Origin: an uncultured Chlorobiaceae bacterium
GTDB lineage: Bacteria; Bacteroidota; Chlorobiia; Chlorobiales; Chlorobiaceae
DNA: 33,779 nucleotides
Direction: 5' to 3'
Assembly (NCBI GenBank): GCA_903822595.1
Contig: CAIJPS010000107.1
Span: forward strand, 1 to 33,779
The stretch's first letter is position 1. Each line of letters opens with the position of its first letter. A program made the position numbers and the translations under genes. The notes beneath the pieces were generated by a model. That model did not search any database and had not been told where the DNA came from. It saw only the letters and a list, made by a program, of their open reading frames with translations. Of the stretch, positions 16,735 to 26,269 are shown piece after piece.

Positions 16735-17322
16735 ATGCGAGTAAATACTACAGCCATACCTGATGTCCTGATTTTTGAGCCGGCGGTGTTTGGTGATGAT
16801 CGTGGTTATTTTTTTGAGTCGTTCCGGCAGGATCTTGTTGAGCAGCATGTCGGCCATGTTGCCTTTGTGCAGGATAATGAGTCGAAGTCAGGTTATGGAG
16901 TGCTTCGCGGCCTTCATTTTCAGAAGCCTCCCTTTACACAGTCCAAGCTTGTCCGGGCGCTTTATGGCAGTGTGCTTGATGTTGCTGTCGATCTGCGTCT
17001 TGGTTCCCCCTGGTACGGTCGCCATGTCGCCTGTTTGCTTGATGCTGAACGGAAGAATATGCTCTGGGTTCCAAAAGGGTTTGCCCATGGTTTTGTTGTT
17101 CTTTCCCGGGAGGCGGTATTTGCCTACAAGTGCGATAACTACTACACCCCTTCGCATGATGCCGGTATTGTATGGAACGATCGATCCCTCGCCATCGACT
17201 GGCAGCTTCCGGCGGAGGTGATCAGGGTCTCCGGCAAAGATGCCCTGCAGCCAGCCTTCTCTTCCGTCGATACGTTTTCGTATGAAGAGTTCCGGCAGGA
17301 TAAGCTCTATCCCAGGAAATAG
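16735..17322 (+). CDS. rmlC: dTDP-4-dehydrorhamnose 3,5-epimerase
   Basis: RmlC, a cupin epimerase acting third in dTDP-rhamnose synthesis. Family marks are FGDDRGYFFESF, the LRGLHFQ segment with the catalytic base histidine, VRALYGSVLDVAVDLR, and PKGFAHGFVVLS. The frame is open back to a TTG at 16702, but I place the start at the ATG at 16735, because MRVNTTAIPDVLIFEP is the usual N-terminus; this gives 195 aa. The gap to rmlA is 124 bp. No strong ribosome site is visible at either start. Confidence 0.95.
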   Translation: MRVNTTAIPDVLIFEPAVFGDDRGYFFESFRQDLVEQHVGHVAFVQDNESKSGYGVLRGLHFQKPPFTQSKLVRALYGSVLDVAVDLRLGSPWYGRHVACLLDAERKNMLWVPKGFAHGFVVLSREAVFAYKCDNYYTPSHDAGIVWNDRSLAIDWQLPAEVIRVSGKDALQPAFSSVDTFSYEEFRQDKLYPRK

Positions 17323-17493
17323 CACTTGCAGACGCCGGCTTTCTCTGTCAGGGGAGGAGAGATGCTCTTTTCGGAGTCAGTCTGATTTCAGGTTTGCAAC
17401 CAACGGCTTCGGCATACTTCCTGAACCTGGTTCTGGAATATGCCCGGTTGCTGGTACATTAAAAATCGTTACAGAATTAAAACAGGAAGGAAA

Positions 17494-17745
17494 ATGGGCA
17501 AGACGTATGAGGTGGGCAGCGGCGATTTTTTTCGTGAAAAGATTATAGCGGCGATTTTTTATGGATTCCGTACCATCAAAGAGCCCGTATCCATAACGGT
17601 TCATCCTGACCTCATAATGAGGATAAGAGCTGATTTTAAGGATAAAGTGGTTGCGCCGAAAAGTGTTGGCGATACAGAAATGTTTTTCGGGGTGCCGGTC
17701 ATTGAGGATGCGACAAAAGAGAAGGATCACATCTCTGTAAATTAG
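17494..17745 (+). CDS. Small hypothetical protein inside the rml cluster
   Basis: An 83-aa protein beginning MGKTYEVGSGDFF. I do not recognise the family. The frame extends further back, but the ATG at 17494 has an excellent ribosome site (AGGAAGG, five bases upstream), which supports this start and the reality of the gene. It has no signal peptide or membrane helix; the middle (SITVHPDLIMRIRADF) looks like alternating strand and the tail is acidic. It separates rmlC from rmlD and has no evident sugar-nucleotide role, so it may be an insertion in the cluster. Confidence 0.6.
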   Translation: MGKTYEVGSGDFFREKIIAAIFYGFRTIKEPVSITVHPDLIMRIRADFKDKVVAPKSVGDTEMFFGVPVIEDATKEKDHISVN

Positions 17746-17777
17746 TGGCAAAAGCCACTCGTCACGCCCACCATTAC

Positions 17778-17804
17778 CCGTAGTGGCGGTCTCTTCCCGC
17801 CCAT
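17778..17804. repeat. Diverged copy of the GC-rich inverted repeat
   Basis: CGTAGTGGCGGTCTCTTCCC then GCCCATC keeps the layout of the repeat at 725-744 and 32186-32205 (GTAG, GGCGG, TC, CCCGCC), with mismatches in the stem and loop. It lies in the 255-bp space between the small ORF and rmlD, which otherwise shows no gene. Relation to the exact copies is likely but not certain. Confidence 0.4.
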
Positions 17805-18000
17805 CTACCATCATCCCCTGACAGGTTTGAGGTATCTGGAAGGCAGGTCGATGTCAAAAAATCCCAGTATCTTTTTGGATCCTCCTTTCCGTATTTTCGC
17901 TCTCATTTTTATATCTTGATTATTGGCAGTGGGTTGACGTAACAGAACGATATCCCAGGGCGTCGGCTCTCTGATTGTCACCATCAACTTTCATTTTTCC

Positions 18001-18876
18001 ATGAATATTCTTGTTACGGGCAGCAGGGGTCAACTTGGTTCTGAGTTGCAGGAGCTCTCAACCCGCTCTGATAATCACCGTTTCTTTTTCTATGATCTTC
18101 CTGATCTCGATATTACTTCTCCTGATCGTGTTGCCGAACTTTGCCGAGAACATGAGATAGAGGTGATCATCAATTGTGCGGCATATACCGCTGTGGACAA
18201 GGCGGAATCGGATGTTGATCTGGCATTCAGGGTGAACCGGGATGGCGCGGCCGTGCTTGCGGCCTGTGCGAAAGAGCGCAATGCTCTTCTGGTGCATATT
18301 TCCACTGATTATGTTTTTAACGGCAGGTCAAATATTCCTTATCGGGAAACCGATCCCGCAACGCCGCTTGGTGTTTACGGTGTATCGAAATGGGAAGGGG
18401 AGGAGCGTATCCGCGATATTGCCCCCTCTCACTGGATTATCAGAACCTCCTGGCTCTATTCCATCTATGGCGCCAACTTTGTCAAGACCATGTTGCGTCT
18501 TGGTGCAGAGCGATCGACGCTGAACGTTGTGGCTGACCAGATTGGTACGCCGACGTGGGCGGCTGATCTTGCAGGCGCTCTTGTTTCGATGCTTGAGCGG
18601 TACGACAAGAATAACCGCTACGCAGGAAGCTATCATTATTCCAACGAAGGGGTCTGTTCGTGGTATGATTTTGCCCAGGCGATCATGGAGTTGGCTGAAC
18701 TGCCCTGCAGGGTGGTGCCGGTCGAAAGCAGTCAGTATCCCCAGATTGCAGCGAGGCCGCACTACAGTGTTCTGAACAAGTCGGCCATAAAGCAGGAGTG
18801 GAAGATTGAAATCTCGCACTGGCGGGTATCGCTGGCTGCCATGCTTGAGAAGTTGCAGCACGGAACGAAAGGATGA
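18001..18876 (+). CDS. rmlD: dTDP-4-dehydrorhamnose reductase
   Basis: A 291-aa extended SDR that reduces dTDP-4-keto-L-rhamnose to dTDP-L-rhamnose, the last pathway step. The dinucleotide motif is GSRGQLG (7-13). NCAAYTAVDKAE, the STDYVFNG segment (T102, D103) and YGVSK (Y126, K130) are the substrate and catalytic residues; RTSWLY and the C-terminal RPHYSVLNKS match RmlD. It is followed by rmlB, whose start is 46 bp downstream, so the two are surely co-transcribed. Confidence 0.96.
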   Translation: MNILVTGSRGQLGSELQELSTRSDNHRFFFYDLPDLDITSPDRVAELCREHEIEVIINCAAYTAVDKAESDVDLAFRVNRDGAAVLAACAKERNALLVHISTDYVFNGRSNIPYRETDPATPLGVYGVSKWEGEERIRDIAPSHWIIRTSWLYSIYGANFVKTMLRLGAERSTLNVVADQIGTPTWAADLAGALVSMLERYDKNNRYAGSYHYSNEGVCSWYDFAQAIMELAELPCRVVPVESSQYPQIAARPHYSVLNKSAIKQEWKIEISHWRVSLAAMLEKLQHGTKG

Positions 18877-18922
18877 GAGCGGGGGAGCCGGAAGTGTTAA
18901 CCATAATAAAACAGTTACGCTG

Positions 18923-19972
18923 ATGCATATTTTGATTACGGGAGGGGCAGGTTTTATCGGGTCGCACGTTGTCCGCCATTTCCTGAAGAGTTATCCCTCG
19001 TACACGATTACCAATCTTGACAAGTTGACCTATGCCGGAAACCTTGCCAATCTTCGCGATATTGAGAGCAATCCGAACTACCGGTTTGTCAAAGGGGATA
19101 TCACCGATGGTGATTTTCTGCTGCGGTTGTTTCAGGATAACCAGTTTGACGGAGTGGTTCATCTGGCGGCCGAGTCGCATGTTGACCGCTCGATTGCCAA
19201 TCCGACGGAATTTGTGGTGACCAATGTGCTTGGTACGGTCAATCTGCTTAATGCTGCCAAAGCCTCCTGGCAGGCTGATTATGATGGCAAGAGGTTCTAT
19301 CACATTTCAACCGATGAGGTTTATGGTTCGCTCGGAAATGAGGGGCTCTTTACCGAAGAGACTCCTTATGATCCTCACAGTCCTTATTCAGCGTCGAAAG
19401 CCTCTTCCGACCATTTTGTACGAGCGTATCACGATACTTTTGGTATCCCGGTCGTGATCAGCAACTGTTCAAACAATTATGGCTCGTTCCAGTTTCCGGA
19501 AAAGCTTATCCCTCTTTTCATCAACAATATCGTCAACCGCAAACCCCTTCCGGTTTATGGCAAGGGAGAGAACATTCGCGACTGGCTCTGGGTTGTTGAT
19601 CATGCGCAGGCGATTGATGTGATTTTTCATCAGGGGAAGAACGGTGAAACCTACAATATCGGCGGTCATAACGAGTGGAGCAACATCGACCTGATCAGGC
19701 TTCTTTGCCGGATCATGGATGGGAAGCTTGGTCGTCCTTCGGGAGAGTCAGAAACGCTTGTCACCTATGTGACGGACAGGGCGGGTCATGACCTTCGCTA
19801 TGCAATCGATTCATCGAAGCTGCAGCGCGAACTGGGATGGGTTCCCTCGATCTCCTTTGAAAAAGGGCTTGAACTGACGGTTGAATGGTATCTTTCGAAT
19901 GCGGAGTGGCTTGACGATGTAACCTCAGGCGGGTATCAGCGTTATTACGAAGAGATGTACGGCAATCGTTGA
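18923..19972 (+). CDS. rmlB: dTDP-glucose 4,6-dehydratase
   Basis: A 349-aa NAD-dependent dehydratase that makes dTDP-4-keto-6-deoxyglucose, the second step of rhamnose synthesis. It has GGAGFIG at 7-13, the catalytic T130-D131-E132 of STDEVYG, Y155 and K159 in YSASK, and the family block NCSNNYGSFQFPEKLIPL. The frame is open back to 18806, overlapping rmlD, but the ATG at 18923 gives MHILITGG, the normal N-terminus. Gene order here is A-C-(orf)-D-B, different from the enterobacterial B-D-A-C. Confidence 0.96.
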   Translation: MHILITGGAGFIGSHVVRHFLKSYPSYTITNLDKLTYAGNLANLRDIESNPNYRFVKGDITDGDFLLRLFQDNQFDGVVHLAAESHVDRSIANPTEFVVTNVLGTVNLLNAAKASWQADYDGKRFYHISTDEVYGSLGNEGLFTEETPYDPHSPYSASKASSDHFVRAYHDTFGIPVVISNCSNNYGSFQFPEKLIPLFINNIVNRKPLPVYGKGENIRDWLWVVDHAQAIDVIFHQGKNGETYNIGGHNEWSNIDLIRLLCRIMDGKLGRPSGESETLVTYVTDRAGHDLRYAIDSSKLQRELGWVPSISFEKGLELTVEWYLSNAEWLDDVTSGGYQRYYEEMYGNR

Positions 19973-20019
19973 GGGTGGATTGGCTGTTTGATTCATAACT
20001 ATTTGACAGGGTACTTGTT

Positions 20020-20997
20020 ATGCGAATTCTGGTTATCGGTGGTGCTGGCTATATCGGCAGCCATGTTGCAAGGGCATTTCTTGATCGTGGATATGAGGTT
20101 ACGGTCTTTGATAATTTGCAGACCGGACTGAGGGAGAATCTTTTTCGTGATGCCCGGTTTGTGTATGGAGATATCATGCGTCCCGAACAGTTGCGGGAGG
20201 TGATGGCCGAAGGGTTTGATGGATGTGTCCATCTTGCCGCCCTGAAAGCTGCCGGTCAGTCGATGCTGAAACCGGAGGCGTATACTGAAGCCAATATTGC
20301 CGGAACGATCAATATTCTCAACCAGGCGGCTGAGGCTGGATTATCGCCGATTATCTTCTCCTCTTCGGCTGCTGTCTATGGAAGTCCCCAATACCTGCCG
20401 ATTGATGAGGAGCATCCAAAAGAGCCGGAAAATTTTTATGGCTTTACCAAGCTTGAAATCGAGCGCCTGCTTGGCTGGTATGACCAGCTTAAAGGGATGC
20501 GTTTTGCTGCGATCCGTTATTTCAATGCTGCCGGTTATGATGTTGAGGGGCGGGTCAAGGGGCTTGAGCTGAACCCGGAGAACCTTTTACCGATTGTGAT
20601 GGAAGTGGCTGCCGGTATGCGTCCGAAACTTTCTATTTATGGCACTGATTACCCGACACGGGATGGAAGCTGCATCCGTGACTATGTTCACGTGACCGAC
20701 CTGGCGGAAGCGCATGTTGCTGCCTTTGAATATATTTTGCAGCATGACAAAAGCCTGACGGTGAATCTTGGAAGCCAGGCTGGTGTGACTGTTCTTGAAA
20801 TGGTTGAGCGGGCCCGCGCCATTATCGGCAGGGCTATTCCCGCAGAGATTGTTGGCAGGCGTGCTGGTGATCCTTCAGAGCTTGTGGCATCGTCCGGCAA
20901 GGCGCGTGAGCTTCTTGGATGGGTGCCGAAGTACAGCGATGTCAATACCCTTGTTTCCTCGACGTGGAAGATGTACGAGAAGTATATCACTTGTTAA
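20020..20997 (+). CDS. galE: UDP-glucose 4-epimerase
   Basis: A 325-aa extended SDR interconverting UDP-glucose and UDP-galactose. It has GGAGYIGSH (7-15), the DNLQTG NAD-binding turn, SSSAAVYG with the catalytic serine near 116, Y140 and K144 in YGFTK, RYFNAAG, and the DGSCIRDYVHV signature typical of GalE. It could also accept N-acetylated sugars; sequence reading does not decide this. It lies 47 bp after rmlB and 21 bp before manC, so it is part of the same operon-like run. Confidence 0.93.
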   Translation: MRILVIGGAGYIGSHVARAFLDRGYEVTVFDNLQTGLRENLFRDARFVYGDIMRPEQLREVMAEGFDGCVHLAALKAAGQSMLKPEAYTEANIAGTINILNQAAEAGLSPIIFSSSAAVYGSPQYLPIDEEHPKEPENFYGFTKLEIERLLGWYDQLKGMRFAAIRYFNAAGYDVEGRVKGLELNPENLLPIVMEVAAGMRPKLSIYGTDYPTRDGSCIRDYVHVTDLAEAHVAAFEYILQHDKSLTVNLGSQAGVTVLEMVERARAIIGRAIPAEIVGRRAGDPSELVASSGKARELLGWVPKYSDVNTLVSSTWKMYEKYITC

Positions 20998-21018
20998 TGT
21001 TAAACCTCCTTATTCTCC

Positions 21019-22434
21019 ATGATTATTCCTGTGATTCTCAGTGGCGGTTCGGGCACGAGGCTCTGGCCCCTTTCCCGTGCATTGTACCCCAAACAGTTGC
21101 TTTCGCTGATTGGAGAGAAGACCATGCTGCAGGAGACGGTGCTTCGCCTTGCGGCAACTGATGATATCGGTCCCGTCTATTGTGTCTGCAATGAGAGCCA
21201 TCGCTTTCTTGTAGCCGAGCAACTGCATGAGATTGATGTCAATATCGGGGAGATTATTCTCGAACCCAAAGGACGCAATACCGCTCCTGCCGCAGCCATT
21301 GCTGCAATGCTTGTCACTGAAAAGCATCCTGGAGCCATCATGTTGATCTTGCCTGCTGATCACGTCATTCTTGACACGCTGGCATTTGGTCTTGCTGTTG
21401 CCGCAGGAAAGTCTGCTGCCGAAGAGGGTGGGCTGGTCACGTTCGGTATTGTTCCGGCCTCTGCTGAAACCGGTTACGGCTATATCAGAGCATCAGTGCA
21501 GCCTGAAGGCGAAAAGGGCGCCTATCCAGTTGCTGAATTTGTCGAAAAGCCTGACAGGGAAACGGCGGAGCGCTATCTCGCTTCGGGTGACTATTTCTGG
21601 AACAGTGGCATTTTCCTTTTCAAAGCTGAGAGCTATCTTCTCGAGCTTGAAGCGCATGCTCCAGCTATTGTTGCCGCATGTCGGGAGGCGCTCGGGAAAG
21701 CTGTTGCAGATCTTGATTTTTTGCGGCTCGATAGTGAAGCGTTTTGTGCCTCTCCTTCCGACTCTATCGATTATGCTGTGATGGAAAAAACCACGAAGGC
21801 GGCTCTTGTCCCCCTCAATGCCGGATGGAATGATGTGGGTGCATGGTCTGCGCTCTGGGATGTGCAGGAGCGTGATGATGCAGGCAATGTAAAGAGGGGA
21901 GACGTGCTGGTGCACAATGTAAAGAATAGCTATATCCACGCTACAAGCCGCCTCGTCACTGCCGTTGGTCTTGATGGTTATATCATTGTTGAAACTGCCG
22001 ATGCCGTACTTGTTGCCTCACGGGATTCTGTTCAGGATGTCAAGGCGCTTGTCGAAGAGCTAAAAAAGAGAGAGCGGGATGAGGTTGAGATTCATCGTCG
22101 GGTTTACAGACCGTGGGGCACCTATGAAACCGTTGATTTTTCAGATCGGTTCAAGGTCAAGCGCATTACGGTAAATCCAGGTGCAGCATTGTCGCTGCAA
22201 AAACATCACTTTCGTGCCGAACATTGGGTTGTCGTTAAGGGAACAGCTCAGGTGACGGTGGGAGAGAAGAAAATTACACTCATTGAGGATCAGTCAACCT
22301 ATATTCCTGTCGGAGAGTTTCATCGCCTTGAAAATACCGGACAAACTCCGCTTGAACTGATCGAGGTTCAGTCAGGCAGTTACTTGGGGGAGGATGATAT
22401 TGTGCGTGTTGAGGATCGGTATGGACGTCAGTAA
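21019..22434 (+). CDS. manC: Mannose-1-phosphate guanylyltransferase / mannose-6-phosphate isomerase
   Basis: A 471-aa protein of the AlgA/ManC bifunctional family. The N-terminal nucleotidyltransferase has GGSGTRLWPLSR (9-20), PKQLL and FVEKPD; the C-terminal cupin domain (about 355-465) has RPWGTYETVD, PGAALSLQKHHFRAEHWVVV and the final GSYLGEDDIVR, the type II phosphomannose isomerase signature. It makes GDP-mannose from mannose-6-phosphate together with a phosphomannomutase not found in this window. It closes the nucleotide-sugar cluster; GDP-mannose can feed exopolysaccharide, LPS or GDP-fucose. Confidence 0.95.
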   Translation: MIIPVILSGGSGTRLWPLSRALYPKQLLSLIGEKTMLQETVLRLAATDDIGPVYCVCNESHRFLVAEQLHEIDVNIGEIILEPKGRNTAPAAAIAAMLVTEKHPGAIMLILPADHVILDTLAFGLAVAAGKSAAEEGGLVTFGIVPASAETGYGYIRASVQPEGEKGAYPVAEFVEKPDRETAERYLASGDYFWNSGIFLFKAESYLLELEAHAPAIVAACREALGKAVADLDFLRLDSEAFCASPSDSIDYAVMEKTTKAALVPLNAGWNDVGAWSALWDVQERDDAGNVKRGDVLVHNVKNSYIHATSRLVTAVGLDGYIIVETADAVLVASRDSVQDVKALVEELKKRERDEVEIHRRVYRPWGTYETVDFSDRFKVKRITVNPGAALSLQKHHFRAEHWVVVKGTAQVTVGEKKITLIEDQSTYIPVGEFHRLENTGQTPLELIEVQSGSYLGEDDIVRVEDRYGRQ

Positions 22435-22578
22435 AGCGTGCTCTTTGCCCCCTGAAATCATGAAATCAGAGTGAACAATTTTGCAGGTGTTGTCTGATTT
22501 GCTTTGAAAGGACGATTAAATATATTACATTTTCACGAGTATTATTTTGTCTGCGGCAAACCTTAATATCAGTGTAAT

Positions 22579-22785
22579 ATGGCTGAACCAACCAAAAATT
22601 CCGGGCAGAAAGAGGGTGATCTTGTCCAGGGTGACTTCTCAACTATCCTTGTCGGTGTAGGTAACCTTATTGATAATACGATTGAACCTCTGAGCAAGAT
22701 TGTTGTCCAGACCCTCGATTCTCTTGTTGTTGTTGCAAAACAGATTCTTGAAGGTGTAAATTCTACACTCGGCGGCAAGAAGTAA
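22579..22785 (+). CDS. Probable chlorosome envelope protein, CsmB/CsmF family
   Basis: A 68-aa protein without signal peptide. A charged N-terminus (MAEPTKNSGQKEGDL) is followed by an amphipathic, valine- and isoleucine-rich stretch: GVGNLIDNTIEPLSKIVVQT and LDSLVVVAKQILEGV, ending with GGKK. This layout resembles the small CsmB/CsmF proteins that coat the chlorosome, the light-harvesting organelle of green sulfur bacteria. The call is from composition and memory; I could not align it. It stands alone between manC and ileS, with a strong hairpin terminator after it (22840-22880), so it is likely a separate transcript. Short length is normal for the family. Confidence 0.55.
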   Translation: MAEPTKNSGQKEGDLVQGDFSTILVGVGNLIDNTIEPLSKIVVQTLDSLVVVAKQILEGVNSTLGGKK

Positions 22786-22839
22786 GCGTCGGAAGTGTTG
22801 CGGGGCATTTGGCAGCCAGGCGTTGTTCATACATGTTTT

Positions 22840-22883
22840 CAGGCAAGCTTTTCGATTATTGGAGGGCTTGCCTGTTCTGTTTT
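22840..22883 (+). terminator. Rho-independent terminator after the csm-like gene
   Basis: CAGGCAAGC at 22840-22848 pairs perfectly with GCTTGCCTG at 22866-22874 (9-bp stem, 17-base loop), followed by TTCTGTTTT. It lies between the chlorosome-like gene and ileS and separates their transcription. Confidence 0.75.
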
Positions 22884-22913
22884 AATACTTTACTCCTGTT
22901 GTGAACTTTTTTA

Positions 22914-22919
22914 TATAAT
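22914..22919 (+). promoter_or_regulatory. Candidate -10 box for ileS
   Basis: A perfect TATAAT lies after the terminator, 45 bp before the ileS ATG. No good -35 box is found at 16-18 bp spacing, so this is a candidate only. Confidence 0.35.
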
Positions 22920-22964
22920 TGCAGGCCATGCGCCTGTTTTTGATTGAATGATTTCGGAAGAACT

Positions 22965-25900
22965 ATGGACGCTAAATTTGTCGAGTATCCCTCAAATGTG
23001 CCCTACAGTGCTGTAGAGGCGGAAGTTTTGGCATATTGGAATGAACATGGGATTTTTCGCAAGAGCCTTGAAGAAAAACCAGGTGATCGGGTTTACTCGT
23101 TTTATGAAGGTCCACCAACGGTTAACGGCAAGCCGGGTGTTCACCATGTCTTCAGCCGTACCATAAAGGATGTTGTTTGCCGTTACAAGACCATGCAGGG
23201 GTACCGGGTGCCGCGCAAGGCGGGATGGGATACGCATGGATTGCCGGTAGAGATTTCCGTTGAAAAGAAGCTTGGCCTGAAGAACAAGGCACAGGTTGTT
23301 GCCTATGGCGATGGCGAATTTAATGCCGAGGCCAAGGCGCTGGTTTATCATCATATTGACGATAATCGTGAAGGGTGGGGAAAGCTGACCGAGCGGATGG
23401 GATACTGGGTCGATATGGAGCATCCCTACATTACCTGTACCAATGATTATATCGAGTCGGTCTGGTGGGCACTGAAAACAATCTTCGATAAAGGACTCAT
23501 CTACAAGGATTATAAAATTGTGCCGCAGGATCCCAAGTCCGAGACGGTACTCAGTTCGCATGAGCTTGCCTTGGGCTATAAAGAGGTGACCGATCCAAGC
23601 ATTTATGTGAAATTCCGGATCAAGGATTCTGATGAGTCTCTGCTGGTATGGACGACGACACCGTGGACCTTGATTTCGAATGTGGCGCTGTGTGTTGGTA
23701 CGGATATTGATTACGTCAAGGTTGCTCATAGCGAGAGCGGAGAGGTGATGATTCTTGCCAAGTCGCGCCTGCATGTCCTGCTTGAGAAGAACGATGCTGG
23801 TGAGTCGCTCTGGACGGTTATTGCTGAACTGAAAGGACGAGATTTGGAGGGGCTCGACTATGAGCCGCTGTTCAGCTACATGCATCCTGAAAAGAGGTGC
23901 TGGTATGTTACCGCAGGCTCTTTTGTGTCAACCGAAGATGGTACCGGTATTGTTCATATTGCCCCGGCTTTCGGAGCTGATGACTATGAAATTGCTAAAA
24001 AATATGATCTGCCGATGCTCCAGCCGGTTGGCCGGAACGGCTGCTTTACGGCCGAGGTCAGCGATTATGAGGGCATGTTTTTCAAGGATACCGATCCGCG
24101 CGTAATCCGTCAACTCAAGGATGCGGGAAAATTGTACCGCAAGGAGATGATTACCCATACTTACCCTTATTCATGGCGTTATGATGTTCCGGTGATCTAT
24201 TATGCGCGGGAGTCGTGGTATATCAGGACAACGGCTATTGCTGAACGTATGGTAGAGCTCAACAAAACCATCAACTGGTGCCCTCCCGAGATTGGTAGCG
24301 GGCGTTTCGGTAACTGGCTTGAGGATAACAAGGACTGGGCGCTTTCACGCGAGCGTTTCTGGGGTTCACCACTGCCGCTTTGGGTTTCGGAGGATTTTGT
24401 CATTGGTGACGATGCCGCCTCAGGCAAAATGTTTGCGGTTGGTTCAGTGGCAGAACTGCGTGAAGGATTTATTGATATTGATGGGCTGCAGTGCGGGCTC
24501 GGTGATGCGCTCGACAGGGGAGCGGTGGAGCTTGATCTGCACAAACCTTTTGTAGACAGTATTTACTTCATAAGGGATGGCAAACGTTTCAACCGTACAC
24601 CCGAGCTGGTTGATGTCTGGTTCGACAGTGGCTCCATGCCGTTTGCCCAATTGCACTACCCATTTGAGCACCGTGAAGAGTTTGATGCTTCATTCCCAGC
24701 CGATTTCATTGCTGAAGGGGTCGATCAGACCAGAGGGTGGTTCTATACCCTGCACGCCATTGCCACGCTTATTTTTGATAAGCCAGCATATAAAAACCTT
24801 ATTGTAAACGGCCATATTCTTGATAAAAGTGGCCAGAAAATGTCGAAGTCAAAAGGTAATGTGGTTGATCCTTTTGAGACGATGGAGCGCTATGGTGCCG
24901 ATGCTCTTCGCTGGTACCTGATGGTCACCAGCCCTCCCTGGAGGCCGAAATCCTTTAACAGTGATGAGATTGAGGAGGAGCAACGCAAGTTTTTCCGCGC
25001 CTTCATCAACAGTTATAACTTTTTTGTGCTCTATGCCAATGTTGATCACTTTACCTTTGCTGAATCCGTAATTCCTGTTCATGAGCGTTCCGAACTTGAC
25101 CGCTGGGTGCTCTCCTGCCTGAACACGCTTGTTGACGGTGTTCATCTGCGTATGGAGCAGTATGACCTTACCGGAGCAGTAAGACTGATCAACGATTTTA
25201 CCGTTGATGATCTTTCAAACTGGTATATCCGTCGTTCACGAAAACGGTTCTGGAAAAGTGATATGGGGCCGGATAAGATTGCCGCCTATCAGACGCTCTA
25301 CAGCGCTCTCGAGACGCTTTCAAAACTGCTTGCTCCCTTTACTCCGTTCCTTGCCGAGCGGATTTACCTGAACCTGAACGGAATCAGCGGGCTCGAATCC
25401 TTTGAATCTGTTCATCTTGCAGATTTTCCCGTGCTGGATATTTCAGCTATTGACCGGCCGCTTGAGCAACGTATGAAAAAGGCACAGATTATTACCTCGC
25501 TCGTGCGAACCATGCGCGAAAAGGCATCTATCAAGGTACGTCAGCCGCTTAAACGTATTCTGCTTGCTGTTGGTGATGCTGCCGCGAGGGAAGAGTATCG
25601 TCAGGTTGGCGATATCATTATGGAGGAGATCAATGTCCAGAAGATAGAGTATATCGAGGAGGAGGGCTCGGTCATCAGCAAGAAGGTAAAGCCAAACTTC
25701 AAAACCCTTGGTCCCCGTTTTGGCAAGGAGATGAAAGCGCTGGCGGAAGCCATCAGGATTATGAGTCATAAACAGATTGCGCTTCTTGAAAAACAGGGCC
25801 AACTCTCACTTGAACTCGATGGAAAGATTTTTGAAATTCTGCGTGAGGATGTCGATATCATGCACGAGGATATCGAGGGGTGGCTGGTAGCATCCGATGA

Positions 25901-26222
25901 AGCGCACGGGATCATGGTTGCACTCGATACAGAGATGACTGAAGAGCTTGAGATGCAGGGCCTGTCGCGTGAATTGGTTAGCCGTATCCAGGCGCTTCGC
26001 AAGGAGAGTGGCCTCGATATTACTGATCGCATCGCGCTCTCTATTCAGGGTTCAGAAAAAGTGCTTGAGGCTGTTAAGGGCAATGAAGCCTATATCAAAG
26101 CGGAAACGCTTGCCATGATACTTGCTGTTGCAACGCTTGACCACTCCTCCGCAGCAAAGTGGAAAAATGAGACGATCAATGGGGAAATATGCAGGTTATT
26201 GCTTGAAAAATATGAGCGTTAA
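22965..26222 (+). CDS. ileS: Isoleucyl-tRNA synthetase (IleRS2 type)
   Basis: A 1085-aa class I synthetase that charges tRNA-Ile. The length and the long C-terminal part fit the eukaryotic-like IleRS2 subgroup. It shows [16 protein letters not shown], where the HIGH motif is replaced by GVHH (58-61); WDTHGLPVE; an editing domain with VWTTTPWTL and the later [12 protein letters not shown]; WVLSREx-like [10 protein letters not shown]; and KMSKS at 625-629. The ATG at 22965 has GGAAGAA before it and is better than the TTG at 22944. GXHH-type IleRS2 enzymes are reported to be highly resistant to mupirocin. No second ileS is visible in the window. Confidence 0.96.
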   Translation: MDAKFVEYPSNVPYSAVEAEVLAYWNEHGIFRKSLEEKPGDRVYSFYEGPPTVNGKPGVHHVFSRTIKDVVCRYKTMQGYRVPRKAGWDTHGLPVEISVEKKLGLKNKAQVVAYGDGEFNAEAKALVYHHIDDNREGWGKLTERMGYWVDMEHPYITCTNDYIESVWWALKTIFDKGLIYKDYKIVPQDPKSETVLSSHELALGYKEVTDPSIYVKFRIKDSDESLLVWTTTPWTLISNVALCVGTDIDYVKVAHSESGEVMILAKSRLHVLLEKNDAGESLWTVIAELKGRDLEGLDYEPLFSYMHPEKRCWYVTAGSFVSTEDGTGIVHIAPAFGADDYEIAKKYDLPMLQPVGRNGCFTAEVSDYEGMFFKDTDPRVIRQLKDAGKLYRKEMITHTYPYSWRYDVPVIYYARESWYIRTTAIAERMVELNKTINWCPPEIGSGRFGNWLEDNKDWALSRERFWGSPLPLWVSEDFVIGDDAASGKMFAVGSVAELREGFIDIDGLQCGLGDALDRGAVELDLHKPFVDSIYFIRDGKRFNRTPELVDVWFDSGSMPFAQLHYPFEHREEFDASFPADFIAEGVDQTRGWFYTLHAIATLIFDKPAYKNLIVNGHILDKSGQKMSKSKGNVVDPFETMERYGADALRWYLMVTSPPWRPKSFNSDEIEEEQRKFFRAFINSYNFFVLYANVDHFTFAESVIPVHERSELDRWVLSCLNTLVDGVHLRMEQYDLTGAVRLINDFTVDDLSNWYIRRSRKRFWKSDMGPDKIAAYQTLYSALETLSKLLAPFTPFLAERIYLNLNGISGLESFESVHLADFPVLDISAIDRPLEQRMKKAQIITSLVRTMREKASIKVRQPLKRILLAVGDAAAREEYRQVGDIIMEEINVQKIEYIEEEGSVISKKVKPNFKTLGPRFGKEMKALAEAIRIMSHKQIALLEKQGQLSLELDGKIFEILREDVDIMHEDIEGWLVASDEAHGIMVALDTEMTEELEMQGLSRELVSRIQALRKESGLDITDRIALSIQGSEKVLEAVKGNEAYIKAETLAMILAVATLDHSSAAKWKNETINGEICRLLLEKYER

Positions 26223-26269
26223 TAGTATTATTCGACTCTTTGTTTTTACAGCATTCTGTTAGTATTAAA

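Noticed and set aside
18806-18922. Longer rmlB start overlapping rmlD
   Set aside because: The extra 39 residues are out-of-frame rmlD sequence; MHILITGG at 18923 is the family N-terminus.
22992-23885. 297-aa open frame on the minus strand
   Set aside because: Antisense shadow of ileS; rich in His, Arg and Asn as expected from reversed codons.
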